Positions 1 through 8,401 of a stretch of 64,000 nt of DNA are shown one piece after another. Below the pieces are notes generated by a model. The model was not told where the DNA came from, searched no databases, and saw only the letters and a list, made by a program, of their open reading frames with translations. The stretch comes from CAWAPD01 sp963783865 (GTDB taxonomy: Bacteria; Actinomycetota; Thermoleophilia; UBA2241), in assembly GCA_963783865.1 (NCBI GenBank), contig CAWAPD010000004.1:62001-126000 (forward strand). The letters are read 5' to 3'. Numbering within the stretch: the stretch's first letter is position 1; each line of letters starts with the position of its first letter. The position numbers were made by a program, and so were the translations under genes.

Positions 1-236
1 CGCTGCCGCACGACCGCGAGGCGCTGGTCGCGACGCTCGAAGCGTTCCTCGGCCTGGCAAGCCGCGAGCAGGCGGAGTTCGCCCTGGGCGCCCGGCTGGG
101 CCTGTTCCGGCGGCTCGACGACCGGCTCGATCCGGGCCGCCGGGCGGCATTGCTCGCGCGCGCGCCCGGCGCCGGCGCGGCGAGCGCGGAGCAGCTGCTC
201 GCCGCCGCGACCGGCCTGCGGTCGCGGTTCATCTAG
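1..236 (+). CDS. C-terminal fragment of an unrecognised protein
   Basis: An open frame runs in from the left edge (first full codon at 3) and stops with TAG at 234-236, leaving about 77 residues. The fragment is Ala/Leu/Arg-rich and looks helical; I see no family motif and assign no function. Its stop codon lies inside a CTAG tetramer (233-236) that also holds the stop of the opposite-strand TetR gene, so the two genes meet tail to tail with a 4-nt overlap. Confidence 0.5.
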   Translation, partial: LPHDREALVATLEAFLGLASREQAEFALGARLGLFRRLDDRLDPGRRAALLARAPGAGAASAEQLLAAATGLRSRFI

Positions 237-914
237 AGCCCGATGTCCCCCAGCAGGTAGCGCTGCACGGTGGGCCCGACGGCCGCGGCCAGTGTGTCGA
301 CGTCGGCCGAGGCCAGCGGCTCCACGCGGCCGACGTAACGGGCCAGGGCGAGGCCGATCAGCTGGGTGCCGGCGAGCGTCGCGCGCAGCCCGGCGTCGGG
401 CGCCGGCAGGGTCGTGGCCAGCGGGCCGAAGACGCTGCGCGTCAGGAGGTCCCGGACCAGCGCCGCCGCCGCTTCATCGCCCACCACCGACCGCAGCATG
501 GCCATGAAGGTCGGCCGGTTGGCCGGCGCCTCCCACGTGCGCAGGAACGTGCGCACCACGCCCTCGCCGACGTGGTCGGGGTCGGCGCGCAGCAGCTCGG
601 GCAGCACGGCCGCAGGCTCCATGGGCAGGACGAGCGACGCTTCGAACAGCTCCTCCTTGGTCCCGAAGTAGTGGTGGACGAGGGCCGGGTCGACTCCGCG
701 CGGCGCCGGCGATGGCCCTGATCGTCGCGTGGTCGAAGCCGCGCGCGCCGAACTCGGCGCGCGCGGCCGCCAGGATCGCGTCGCGCGTGCCGGGGCCGCC
801 GGGGCGGCGGCCGGTGCGCGGGCGCGGGCTCGTGCCCGCGCCCGCCGCCGCGGCCGCCGCCCCACCTCGGCGCTGCACCGCCTTGCGCCCGTCAGCCATC
901 CCGGACACGCTCAC
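233..914 (-). CDS. TetR-family repressor, frame broken by a +1 shift
   Basis: This is a TetR-type regulator, last gene of the exporter operon. The N-terminal helix-turn-helix half (AILAAARAEFGARGF, then ATIRAIAGAA) is in one frame; the rest (GVDPALVHHYFGTKEELF onward, with the ligand-binding domain) continues in another. One extra base between about 695 and 710 explains the switch. The start is taken as GTG at 914, which overlaps the MFS stop as GTGA; an ATG at 899 is the alternative. A 45-residue Ala/Arg/Pro-rich tail precedes the HTH. The likely target is the inverted repeat at 5681-5700 in front of the operon. Either the gene is a recent pseudogene or the base is a sequencing error; the frame is otherwise intact, which favours error. 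Confidence 0.8.
801..863. repeat. Compound 25-bp inverted repeat in tetR N-terminal tail
   Basis: Outer arms of 13 bp (801-813 and 851-863) and inner arms of 12 bp (818-829 and 834-845) are both perfect, with a short internal loop and a 4-nt apex. It encodes the low-complexity tail before the HTH, so it could form a strong hairpin in the operon mRNA. Confidence 0.6.
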
Positions 915-2719
915 TCCCCGACCGGCGCGGCTCGCTCGGCACGCGTCATCTCCTCGTGTCCCTCGTGCTCGCCCAGCCTGCGGCCGGTCAGGAGCGCCGG
1001 GATGATCGTCAGCAGCGCCGCCAGTGCGGCGGCGTAGTAAGGCCACGTGAACGAGCCGGCAAGGTCGTTGCGGTAGATCTCCGCCACGCTCGCCTCGGCC
1101 GCGGCGTAGCTCGCCGGGTCTTGCTGCGCGGCGGCGGTGGCGCCGGCTTCGACCGCGTCGTAGGCAGCCTGCTCGGGCGACCCGCCGGCAGGCCTGGGGA
1201 TGGGTTCGGACGCGTGGAGCGGGTAGGTGGTGAGCTGTGTGCCGCCGCCGTTCTTGGCGGCCTGTTTGGCGTTCCAGGCCAGGGCGCCCGAGGCTGCCTG
1301 CTTCGCAGCAGGGCTGAGCTGCGTATCGGCTGCGACCGTCCGCATCGCCTGCTTCGTCGCATGCTGGGCGTTCTGAGCCACCGTGTGGGAGAAGATGGCC
1401 ACCAGCAGGGCGACGCCGATGGTGAAGCCTATCTGGCGCATGGTGTTGAGCGAGCCCGAGCCGACGCCGCGCACCTGTGGTGGCAGCGACGCCATCGAGG
1501 CGGCCGACAGGGTCGGCATGGCGAGGCCCATGCCGACCCCGATGAAGGCCGCCCGCCAGAGGACGTCCCCGAGCGTGGCGTCTCCGTTCAGCTGGGCGAG
1601 GAGCACCAGACCGATGGCGAAGCACAGTCCGCCGGCGGCGGCCGGCAGGCGCGGCCCGATCCTGTCGTTGAGGCGTCCCGAATTGGGCGCGACCAGCAGC
1701 GCGACGAGGGGTACGATCGCCATGCCGACGGCGGCGTGCAGCGGCGTGTAGCCGAGCACGACCTGCAAGAAGATGACGATGAGCAGGAACGTCCCGCCCA
1801 TGGACAGGCCGAGCAGCATCACGGCGCTGTTGGCGGCCGTGAAGGAACGGATGCGCAGGAGCTTGACGGGGAACATGGGTGACGGCGTGCGCCACTCCCA
1901 CCACAGGAAGAGGGGGAAGCTGATCGCCGCACCGGCGAACAGGGCGAGGATGGTCGGTGAGGTCCAGCCCCAGTCGCCGCCCTCCACCAGTGCCAGCGTG
2001 AGCATGAAGAGGCCGGCGCCGGAGAGCAGCATGCCGGGGATGTCCAGTCTGCCTTCCACCCGCGCTCCGCGTTCGGCTCGGGGGATCACCATCGCGCAGA
2101 TCACGATGGCGGCGATGCCGACCGGCACGTTGACGTAGAAGATCCACGACCAGTGGCCGTAATTGAGCAGGATGCCGCCGAGCACCGGCCCCACGGCGGC
2201 CGCAGCGGTGCCCAGCGCCGCCCAGATGCCCACAGCCGCGCCCTGCTGGCGGCGCGGGAACACGCCGAGCACGATCGCCAGCGAGACGGTGAGCAGCGCC
2301 GCGCCGCCGATGGCCTGGCCGGCCCGGAAGAGCACGAGCCAGCGGATGTCGGGGGCGAGGCCGCAGAGCAGCGAGAAGAGGGTGAAGGTGGCGAGGCCGA
2401 AGAGGAAGACGCGCTTGCGCCCGTAGCGGTCGCCGATGCGGCCCATGGTCAGGAAGAACATCGCCAGGACGAGGCTGTAGACGTTGAGGACCCAGGAGAC
2501 GCTGGCGAGCGAGGCGCCGAGCTCCCTCTCGATCGAAGGCACGGCGATGTTGACGATCGTCACGTCGAGCAGGCCCATGAACATCCCGATCGAGACGGCG
2601 ACGAGGATCCACCACTTGCGCGGGTGGCCCTGGTCGAGGGCCGCGGCGGCGGGCGCCGCGGCGCCCGCCGCCGCGGCCGCAGTCATGGCGCTGTCGGGTG
2701 ACGTAGACGGGTGACTCAC
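911..2719 (-). CDS. MFS drug exporter, DHA2 (EmrB/QacA) family
   Basis: A 602-residue proton-driven multidrug exporter of the inner membrane. The DHA2 signature LDVTIVNIAVPSI lies in the first membrane segment (about residues 51-63), motif A GRIGDRYGRKR at about 93-103, and the length fits the usual 14 membrane helices. A long soluble Ala/Gln-rich stretch precedes the last helix. GTG at 2719 is chosen because it overlaps the upstream ATPase stop as GTGA and has an AAGGAG ribosome site. The gene ends in a GTGA overlap with the TetR gene. Its position after a complete ABC-2 exporter suggests that one repressor controls two efflux systems. The substrate cannot be read from the sequence. Confidence 0.92.
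   Translation of the reverse strand: MSHPSTSPDSAMTAAAAAGAAAPAAAALDQGHPRKWWILVAVSIGMFMGLLDVTIVNIAVPSIERELGASLASVSWVLNVYSLVLAMFFLTMGRIGDRYGRKRVFLFGLATFTLFSLLCGLAPDIRWLVLFRAGQAIGGAALLTVSLAIVLGVFPRRQQGAAVGIWAALGTAAAAVGPVLGGILLNYGHWSWIFYVNVPVGIAAIVICAMVIPRAERGARVEGRLDIPGMLLSGAGLFMLTLALVEGGDWGWTSPTILALFAGAAISFPLFLWWEWRTPSPMFPVKLLRIRSFTAANSAVMLLGLSMGGTFLLIVIFLQVVLGYTPLHAAVGMAIVPLVALLVAPNSGRLNDRIGPRLPAAAGGLCFAIGLVLLAQLNGDATLGDVLWRAAFIGVGMGLAMPTLSAASMASLPPQVRGVGSGSLNTMRQIGFTIGVALLVAIFSHTVAQNAQHATKQAMRTVAADTQLSPAAKQAASGALAWNAKQAAKNGGGTQLTTYPLHASEPIPRPAGGSPEQAAYDAVEAGATAAAQQDPASYAAAEASVAEIYRNDLAGSFTWPYYAAALAALLTIIPALLTGRRLGEHEGHEEMTRAERAAPVGE
2639..2678. repeat. 19-bp perfect inverted repeat in MFS N-terminal tail
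   Basis: Arms 2639-2657 and 2660-2678 are perfectly complementary around a 2-nt loop. The repeat encodes the Ala/Pro-rich tail ahead of the first membrane helix. It is all G and C, so chance is harder to exclude than for repeats that include A and T. Confidence 0.7.
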
Positions 2720-3657
2720 GTGGCGCTCCTTGCGGCGAGGGTCATGGCGACGAAGCGTTCTTCGAACGTCGCGGGGACGGTGGTGACGGTGGCGGCGACG
2801 CGGCGGGCGGCGAGCGCTTCGCGCACGCTCGCCGCGTCGCCGCCCGGCACGCGGATGCTGCGGCCGGCCAGCGAGAGGGGGAGGCCGCGTTCGTCGAGGG
2901 CGACGAACGCGGCCTCCCACGCCTCGGCGTCGACGCGCACGGAGGTGGCGTCGCCGACCAGCTCGTCGATCGTGCCGCGGCCGACGACGCGACCGGCGGC
3001 CATCACGACCAGCCGGTCGCACTGCTCGGCCTCGTCCATGTAGTGGGTGGTGACGAGCGCGCCTGTGCCGGCGTCCACGGACCGGCGGATGGTGTCCCAC
3101 AGGCGCGCCCGGGCGAGCGGCCCGACGCCCGACGTGGGCTCGTCGAGCACGAGCAGCTCGGGAGCGTGCGCCAGGGCGGCCGCGAAGGCCAGACGCCGGC
3201 GCAGGCCCAGCGACAGGTCGCGGACGAGCGCGTCGCGGGCGGCCTCGAGGTCGGCGTCGAGCGACGCGGCCGTGGCAGGCGCCCCGGTCCCCGCGCCGAA
3301 GGCGCCGGCGGCGAACTCGAGGTTCTCCGCGACGGTCAGGTCGTCCCAGAGCCCCAGGCCCTGAGGCACGTAGCCGAGGCGGCGGCGCGCCGCCCGCGAG
3401 GGCGGCGCGCCGAACAGGCGCACCTCGCCGGACGTGGGGCGCAGCAGCCCCAGGAGGATACGGATCAGCGTGGTCTTGCCGGCCCCGTTGGCGCCCAACA
3501 GGCCGACGACCTCGCCCGGCGCGACAGTGAGGTCGGCGCCGTCGACGGCGGTGAGGCCGCCGAAGCGCCGCCCCACGGACCGCGCCTCGGCAAGCGCTTC
3601 GGGGGCGTCCCGCGTGGAGCTCGCCGCGGCCCGGGTCGTGCCGCCGAGGGCGCTCAT
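2716..3657 (-). CDS. ABC exporter ATPase with intact Q and H loops, odd signature
   Basis: A 313-residue nucleotide-binding subunit of an ABC-2 exporter. Walker A GANGAGKT is at 55-62, the Q-loop Gln at 99, Walker B LLVLDEP at 168-174 with catalytic Glu173, and the H-loop His at 205 (TTHYMDEAE). The signature is LSLGL (148-152) instead of LSGGQ and the D-loop is SGVG. The next subunit shows the opposite pattern, so the pair probably forms one working and one degenerate ATP site. ATG at 3657 overlaps the upstream stop as ATGA. The C-terminal ~90 residues form an accessory domain like those of YbhF-type ATPases. Confidence 0.9.
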   Translation of the reverse strand: MSALGGTTRAAASSTRDAPEALAEARSVGRRFGGLTAVDGADLTVAPGEVVGLLGANGAGKTTLIRILLGLLRPTSGEVRLFGAPPSRAARRRLGYVPQGLGLWDDLTVAENLEFAAGAFGAGTGAPATAASLDADLEAARDALVRDLSLGLRRRLAFAAALAHAPELLVLDEPTSGVGPLARARLWDTIRRSVDAGTGALVTTHYMDEAEQCDRLVVMAAGRVVGRGTIDELVGDATSVRVDAEAWEAAFVALDERGLPLSLAGRSIRVPGGDAASVREALAARRVAATVTTVPATFEERFVAMTLAARSAT

Positions 3658-4487
3658 GCGGCAGCTCCCGCGCCGGCCGCCTCGTCGCGGGCCAGAGCGG
3701 CGACGATGACCGCGTCGGCCATGTCGGGATCGACGGCGGTGGCGAAGGCGGGGAGGACCCCGTCGGGCGCCCACAGGCGCCAGCCACGGCCGCGCCTCCA
3801 GGCGTACGGCGACGAAGGACGCTCCGTCGCGGCCGCGACCCTCCCCGGCAGGCCGGCGACGATGTCGTCCGGCGCGCCGGCGGCGAGCGCGCGGCCGCCC
3901 TCGAGCACGAGCACGGCGGCCGCGCGCTCGGCCTCGTCGAGGTAGGTCGTCGAGAACACGACGGCCGCGCCGGCGGCGGCGTGGGCGGCGACCAGCCGCC
4001 ACAGGTCGGCGCGGCTCACGGGGTCGACGCCGGTCGTGGGCTCGTCGAGCACCAGCAAGGGCGGCTCGTGCATCACGGCCAGGACGAACGCGAGCTTCTG
4101 GCGCATGCCGCCCGAGAGGTCGCCGGCCAGGGTGCCGGCGAATCCTTCGAGGCCGGCGCGGGCGAGGAGGTCGGCGGCGCGGCGCTGTAGCGACGCGCCG
4201 CCGACCCTGTAGGCCCGCGCCGTGAACTCCAGGTTCTCGCGCACGGTGAGGTCGCGATAGACGCCGGTCCCGGCCGAGACGAAGCCGAGGCGCCGTGCCT
4301 CCGGGCGCCGGACGGCGCCGGCGTCCGGGCGCACGGCGCCGGCCAGCGTCCGCAAGAGTGTCGTCTTGCCGGCGCCGTCGCCGCCGACGACGGCGGTGAC
4401 GGCGCCGGACTCAACGGCCAGCGTCACGTCGTCGAGCGCGACGCGGCGCCCGAAGCGCACGGACAGGTGCTCGACGCCCCAGCTCAC
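3654..4487 (-). CDS. ABC exporter ATPase, degenerate partner subunit
   Basis: A 277-residue ABC ATPase paired with the downstream one. Walker A GGDGAGKT is at 35-42, the signature LSGGM (124-128) is canonical, and Walker B LLVLDEP keeps Glu149 at 144-150. The Q-loop Gln is Ala72 (LGFVSAG), and the H-loop reads STTYLDEAE with no His. In a head-to-tail dimer its good signature would complete the partner's good site. The arrangement resembles a split YbhF, in which two unlike halves are fused. GTG at 4487 overlaps the permease stop as GTGA. Confidence 0.9.
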   Translation of the reverse strand: MSWGVEHLSVRFGRRVALDDVTLAVESGAVTAVVGGDGAGKTTLLRTLAGAVRPDAGAVRRPEARRLGFVSAGTGVYRDLTVRENLEFTARAYRVGGASLQRRAADLLARAGLEGFAGTLAGDLSGGMRQKLAFVLAVMHEPPLLVLDEPTTGVDPVSRADLWRLVAAHAAAGAAVVFSTTYLDEAERAAAVLVLEGGRALAAGAPDDIVAGLPGRVAAATERPSSPYAWRRGRGWRLWAPDGVLPAFATAVDPDMADAVIVAALARDEAAGAGAAA

Positions 4488-5608
4488 GCCGAGGCCTCGG
4501 CCGCGGGCTCGGCGGTCGGCGCCTGCGGGGCGGTGAGCCCCGCCGGCGCCAGGTCGCGGCGGAAGCGCAGGATCGAGATCGTCGACAGCGCCGCGGCCAT
4601 GACGGCCAGCACGACGAACGGGAGCCACAGCGACGCCAGCGGCTCGCCGCGCACCATCACGCCGCGGGCGATCTTGATGAACCAGGTGAGCGGCAGGCAG
4701 TAGCCGATCCAGCGCACGCCCCAGGGCATCGCGTAGAGCGGGAAGAACAGGCCGCTCAGCAGGACCTGCGGCAGCAGGGTCATGATCGCCAGCTGGATCG
4801 CCTGGCCCTGCGTCTGCGACACGGTCGAGATGAACACGCCCACGCCGAGCGTGACGAACAGGAAGAGCGTGGCGCCGAGCGCGAACACGGCGACCGAGCC
4901 TCGGAACGGCACGTCGAACAGCAGCATGCCGGCGGCGACGATGACCACCATGTCGATGGCGGCGATGAGCAGATAGGGGGCGATCTTGCCGACGAACACG
5001 TCGCGCGCCCGGAACGGCATCACGGCGAGTTGCTCCAACGTGCCGGCCTGCCGCTCGCGCACGACCCCCAAGGCGGTGGCCACGGTGCCGACGAACACGA
5101 GGATGATGCCGCAAAGGCCCGGGATCATGATGCTCGAGGTCCTCAGGCCGGGGTTGAAGAGGACCTCGGGCGTCGGGAGCGCGCCGACGCCGGTGGTCTG
5201 CCCGCCGACCGGCGCGCCCGCCGGAAGCGATGCGCTCACCTGTGCCAGGGCGGTGACGGCCGACCGCGCCGCGAACAGCTCGCTGCCGTCGATGAGGATC
5301 CGCGCCTTCTCGTGTGCGGGGTCGGCGGGCGTCACGACGGCGACGACCGCCCGGCCGTCCCGGAGTGCGTCGTGCGCGTACGCCGCATCCTGCCCGGGCT
5401 GCGTCTCGACCACGTGGAGCTGGACCGGCAGGCGGCTCGCCACGGCGCCGGCCAGCGGCCCGACCACCACGGTAGGAACCTGTTTCACGTCGAAGCTCGC
5501 CGCGTAGCCGAAGATGACCAGGAAGAGGATGGGGAGGAAGAGCAGCAGGGCGACCGTGCGCCGGTCACGCCGCAGCTGGCGGAACTCCTTGAGCACGATC
5601 GCCCACAT
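4484..5608 (-). CDS. ABC-2 type permease (YbhS/YhhJ-like)
   Basis: The membrane subunit of the exporter, 374 residues and first in the operon. The start MWAIVLKEFRQLRRDRR is typical of the family. One membrane helix follows (about 20-40), then a periplasmic-side domain of about 120 residues, then five helices including the segment with VVRERQAGTLEQL. Only one permease is present, so it may homodimerise under the heterodimeric ATPases, or a partner lies elsewhere. ATG at 5608 has a GGGAGGG ribosome site. A near-palindrome lies in its C-terminal tail (4518-4550, 13 of 14 pairs). Confidence 0.9.
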   Translation of the reverse strand: MWAIVLKEFRQLRRDRRTVALLLFLPILFLVIFGYAASFDVKQVPTVVVGPLAGAVASRLPVQLHVVETQPGQDAAYAHDALRDGRAVVAVVTPADPAHEKARILIDGSELFAARSAVTALAQVSASLPAGAPVGGQTTGVGALPTPEVLFNPGLRTSSIMIPGLCGIILVFVGTVATALGVVRERQAGTLEQLAVMPFRARDVFVGKIAPYLLIAAIDMVVIVAAGMLLFDVPFRGSVAVFALGATLFLFVTLGVGVFISTVSQTQGQAIQLAIMTLLPQVLLSGLFFPLYAMPWGVRWIGYCLPLTWFIKIARGVMVRGEPLASLWLPFVVLAVMAAALSTISILRFRRDLAPAGLTAPQAPTAEPAAEASA

Positions 5609-5636
5609 GGCGGCCCTCCCGGCGCGGCGGCTGCGC

Positions 5637-5675
5637 GGGGCGAGGGGCGGCGGCGTGGCCGCCGCCCCTCGCCCC
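5637..5675 (-). promoter_or_regulatory. 18-bp perfect hairpin in exporter-operon leader
   Basis: Arms 5637-5654 and 5658-5675 pair perfectly around a 3-nt loop. The hairpin lies between the promoter/operator and the permease start, ending 29 nt before the ATG, so the nascent leader would fold into it. No U-tract follows. It could act as an attenuator or protect the transcript; the sequence does not decide. Confidence 0.65.
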
Positions 5676-5680
5676 ACAGG

Positions 5681-5725
5681 AACTCAACACGCGTTGAATT
5701 CTAGGCGCAATGGGTCGGCTGTCAA
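5681..5725 (-). promoter_or_regulatory. Promoter and TetR-type operator of the exporter operon
   Basis: On the minus strand TTGACA (5725-5720), a 16-nt spacer and TAGAAT (5703-5698) form a near-consensus promoter. Directly over the expected start site lies the inverted repeat AACTCAAC-ACGC-GTTGAATT (5681-5700, 7 of 8 pairs), with core TCAAC-N4-GTTGA. Position and symmetry are what a TetR repressor site should show, and the operon encodes one. Confidence 0.8.
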
Positions 5726-5855
5726 CCGGGATGGATCGTTCGACTGGGGCGTGGACCGGGTGGCCGGGGCGTGCCCCATTTCGCCACGCGGCAGCGGCAT
5801 GGTCGAGCTCGCCCGCGCCGGCGGAAGGAGGGTGCGGATGGACGCTCGAAGCCAG

Positions 5856-5884
5856 TTGACACTGCGCTGCGTACATCCTAGGGT
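5856..5884 (+). promoter_or_regulatory. Leaderless promoter of the DDAH-like gene
   Basis: TTGACA (5856-5861), a 17-nt spacer and TAGGGT (5879-5884) are followed by only six bases before the ATG at 5891. The expected start of transcription is therefore the A of the start codon, giving a leaderless mRNA. Confidence 0.75.
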
Positions 5885-5890
5885 CGGCCC

Positions 5891-6706
5891 ATGAAGGTGC
5901 TCGTAAGGCCCCCTTCCGACAGCTTCTCGGCCGCGCTCTCCGACCACCCTGCTCGGCAGTCCATCGACCCGGCTGCCGCGCTCGTGGAGCACGCCGGGTT
6001 CGTGGCCGCGCTGCGCGCCGCCGGAGCCGACCTCCTGGAGCTCCCGCCCGAACCGTCGCTGCCCGATGCCTGCTTCGTTTCGGACACGATGCTCGCGTTG
6101 CCGATGGCCGGCGATCACGGCGGGCGCAGCGCGCTGCTGGTCGCCACGCGGCCCGGCGCGCCCAGCCGACGTCCCGAGGTCGCCTCCGTCGTGGCCAACG
6201 CCTATTCGCTCGTGCCGCCGGCCTGCGAGCAGCGGTCGATCAAGCCGCCGGCGACCCTCGACGCCGGCGACGTCATCGTCTACGGCGACCGCGTCGCCAT
6301 CGGCGTCTCGGCGCGCACCACGCGCGAGGGCGCCGACCAGCTCGCCGACGCGGTCCGCGGCGTCGGGTACCGGCCCTTCCTCTGCCCGGTGACGGGCAGG
6401 CTGCACCTGGCCTCGTGGGTCACCGTCGTGCGCGACGACCTGCTTGCCGGCACCGCCGGCGGGTTCGCCTCGCTCGACGCCGCCGGCGCGGCACCCGAGC
6501 ACGAGATCGCCCGCGTCCTCGTCCCCCACGACGAGGTGCCGGCCGCCAACGTGCTGCCCCTCGCCGGCAGGTGCTTCATGGCCGCGGGTTTCCCGGCGAC
6601 GGCGGCCGCGCTGCGGGCCGCGGGCGAGGACGTGGTCGAGGTGATCCTCGACCAGTTCACCCTTGCGGACGGCGGGCCGACGTGCCTCGTGGCCCTGATC
6701 CACTGA
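5891..6706 (+). CDS. Dimethylarginine dimethylaminohydrolase-like amidinotransferase-fold enzyme
   Basis: A 271-residue guanidine-modifying enzyme of the DDAH group, expected to hydrolyse a methylated arginine or related guanidine compound in the cytoplasm. Visible family landmarks are PDACFVSDT (58-66), LDAGDV (123-128), the loop RTTREG (142-147), catalytic His172 in LHL, and catalytic Cys265 in GGPTC near the C-terminus. The length fits DDAH (about 250-285). The usual FVEDT motif reads FVSDT, so substrate preference may differ. The start is fixed by the leaderless promoter. The gene stands alone. Confidence 0.82.
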   Translation: MKVLVRPPSDSFSAALSDHPARQSIDPAAALVEHAGFVAALRAAGADLLELPPEPSLPDACFVSDTMLALPMAGDHGGRSALLVATRPGAPSRRPEVASVVANAYSLVPPACEQRSIKPPATLDAGDVIVYGDRVAIGVSARTTREGADQLADAVRGVGYRPFLCPVTGRLHLASWVTVVRDDLLAGTAGGFASLDAAGAAPEHEIARVLVPHDEVPAANVLPLAGRCFMAAGFPATAAALRAAGEDVVEVILDQFTLADGGPTCLVALIH

Positions 6707-6797
6707 CGACCGTGTGGCCCGGGGACATCCGTCGAGAGCCCGGGCGAGGACCGCGCCTGCGTGTTCCGATCCAACGCGCGCGGCAGGCCGACGGGCC

Positions 6798-7643
6798 GTG
6801 AGCGACGACGGGGCGGCCGCAAAGCGGCCGTCGTGGGCGCCGACGCCGCCGACGCCGCCGACCCCGGTCGCGCCGCCGTCGTGGCTGGCGCAGGGAGGGG
6901 GAGGGGAGCCTGACACGGCGCCCGACGCCCCCGCCGACACCGACAGCAGCGACGCGGCGCCGGACACGACCCCGATCGAGTCCGTCGCGCCGGTCGCGCC
7001 GGCGGCCTATTTCAGCGATGTCGGCTACCGTTCGACGTTCGTCTCGTCGGCCGCGGATGCGGCGCCGGAAGCCCGAGCGGCGGGGCCGCGCCGGGCCCCG
7101 TCGGACGTCGTGGCCGCGCAGCGTGCGGGCGTCGGAGACCCGTACGCGCCGCGACCGGCGGCGTCATCGCGGCCGGCCTCGTCTGGACGCCGGGTCATCA
7201 CCCGGAGGAGCGTCGGGGTCATCGTCGCCGCGGTGGTCGTGCTGGTCGCCTGGGTCATCCCCGCCCTCCACGGGATCGCGACGTCGGGCTCCGGGGGCGG
7301 CGCCGACACCTCCGCCTTGCCCGCGAGCGGGTCCTACGACCCCACGCGGCTGCGCACGATGCTCGACCAGCTCATGGCCGTCAATCGTTCGCTGCCCGAC
7401 CACGTGGGCGCGCCGCGGCCGAAGGACGCGGCGCGCGCGTCGGCGTTGGCGCATCGGATCGAGGCGTGGCGGTCGAGCCATACGCTGGCTCCCGCCGACG
7501 CACGCCTGGCGCGCGCTGGCGCCGCGTTCGCGAAGGCGCTCGGCCTCTGGCTCGCGCATCCCGAGGCCGATGCGGCATACCAGGCGTACCTCGCGGCATG
7601 GCGACGCTGGGACGCCGCCGACCCGACATGGCAGTCGAAGTGA
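6798..7643 (+). CDS. Single-pass membrane protein, unknown function
   Basis: A 281-residue protein that I do not recognise. Residues 1 to about 130 are a low-complexity Pro/Ala/Asp-rich cytoplasmic stretch. One membrane helix follows (VGVIVAAVVVLVAWVIPALHG), then an outer domain of about 110 residues that looks helical, with a Trp/Ala-rich end. GTG at 6798 is chosen; an in-frame upstream extension is possible. The stop overlaps the next start as GTGA, so it is translationally coupled to a DNA-alkylation-repair protein, although nothing in it suggests DNA repair. Confidence 0.65.
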   Translation: MSDDGAAAKRPSWAPTPPTPPTPVAPPSWLAQGGGGEPDTAPDAPADTDSSDAAPDTTPIESVAPVAPAAYFSDVGYRSTFVSSAADAAPEARAAGPRRAPSDVVAAQRAGVGDPYAPRPAASSRPASSGRRVITRRSVGVIVAAVVVLVAWVIPALHGIATSGSGGGADTSALPASGSYDPTRLRTMLDQLMAVNRSLPDHVGAPRPKDAARASALAHRIEAWRSSHTLAPADARLARAGAAFAKALGLWLAHPEADAAYQAYLAAWRRWDAADPTWQSK

Positions 7644-8401
7644 GCGAGGGTGGCGGGGCCGGCGCGGGCGGCGGCGACGCCGGCGCCCGCGCCGGCCTTC
7701 TCGTCGAGGAGCTCCGCGCCCTCGGCAGCGCGGAAGCGCGGGCCGGCATGGCGCGCTACGGGATCGAGGTGCGCGACGCGTTCGGGGTGTCGGTCTACGA
7801 GCTCCGGCGCGTCGCCAAGCGCGTCGGCACCGACCACGAGCTGGCGCTCGCGCTCTGGGCGACGGGCAACCACGAGGCGAGGCTGCTGGCCGCCTTCGTC
7901 GACGATCCCGCCCTCGTGACGCAGCACCAGCTCGAGTCGTGGATCCTCGACGTCGACTCGTGGGACGTCTGCGACCAGCTCACGACCGATCTGGTCGACC
8001 GCACACCGTTCGCGCACGCCACAGCGGTCGAGTGGGCGCAGCGGCCGCAGGAATGGGTGCGCCGCGGTGGATTCGCCCTGATGGCGGGGCTCGCCGTCCA
8101 CGACAAGCAGGCGTCCGACGAGGCGTTCCTGGCGTTCTTCCCACTCATCGGAGCGGCGGCCTGGGACGACCGCAACTTCGTGAAGAAGGCGGTCAACTGG
8201 GCGTTGCGCAACATCGGCAAGCGGAGCGTGCCGCTGAACGAGGCCGCCGTCGCCCTCGCCGAGGGCATCAGGGCCGCGGCCGACCGCGCCGCCGGGGGGC
8301 CGCGAGGCGGCGACCCCGGTGCGCGCAGCGCGCGCTGGGTCGCCGCCGACGCGTTGCGCGAGCTCAGGTCGGCCAAGGTACAGAAGAGGCTGGGGCGCTG
8401 A
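7640..8401 (+). CDS. DNA alkylation repair glycosylase-like protein (AlkD family)
   Basis: A HEAT-repeat protein of the AlkC/AlkD family, about 253 residues, expected to remove alkylated bases from DNA. Recognisable parts are WILDVDSWDVCDQL (the Trp/Asp segment that lines the lesion site in AlkD), WVRRGGFALMAGLAVHDK and FVKKAVNWALRNIGKR. GTG at 7640 overlaps the preceding stop; an ATG at 7628 is the alternative and adds MAVE. Both ends carry palindromes: a 14-bp repeat (7657-7697) in the Gly/Ala-rich N-terminus and a 28-bp hairpin over the stop codon. Confidence 0.82.
   Translation: MSEGGGAGAGGGDAGARAGLLVEELRALGSAEARAGMARYGIEVRDAFGVSVYELRRVAKRVGTDHELALALWATGNHEARLLAAFVDDPALVTQHQLESWILDVDSWDVCDQLTTDLVDRTPFAHATAVEWAQRPQEWVRRGGFALMAGLAVHDKQASDEAFLAFFPLIGAAAWDDRNFVKKAVNWALRNIGKRSVPLNEAAVALAEGIRAAADRAAGGPRGGDPGARSARWVAADALRELRSAKVQKRLGR

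Noticed and set aside
474..2615. Very long antisense or alternate-frame open frames, including this one and 58815-61286 on the minus strand
   Set aside because: They are Arg/Gly/Ala-rich shadows produced by GC-biased codons; conserved proteins occupy the other frame throughout. Only the tetR N-terminus (about 704-914) of this frame is real.
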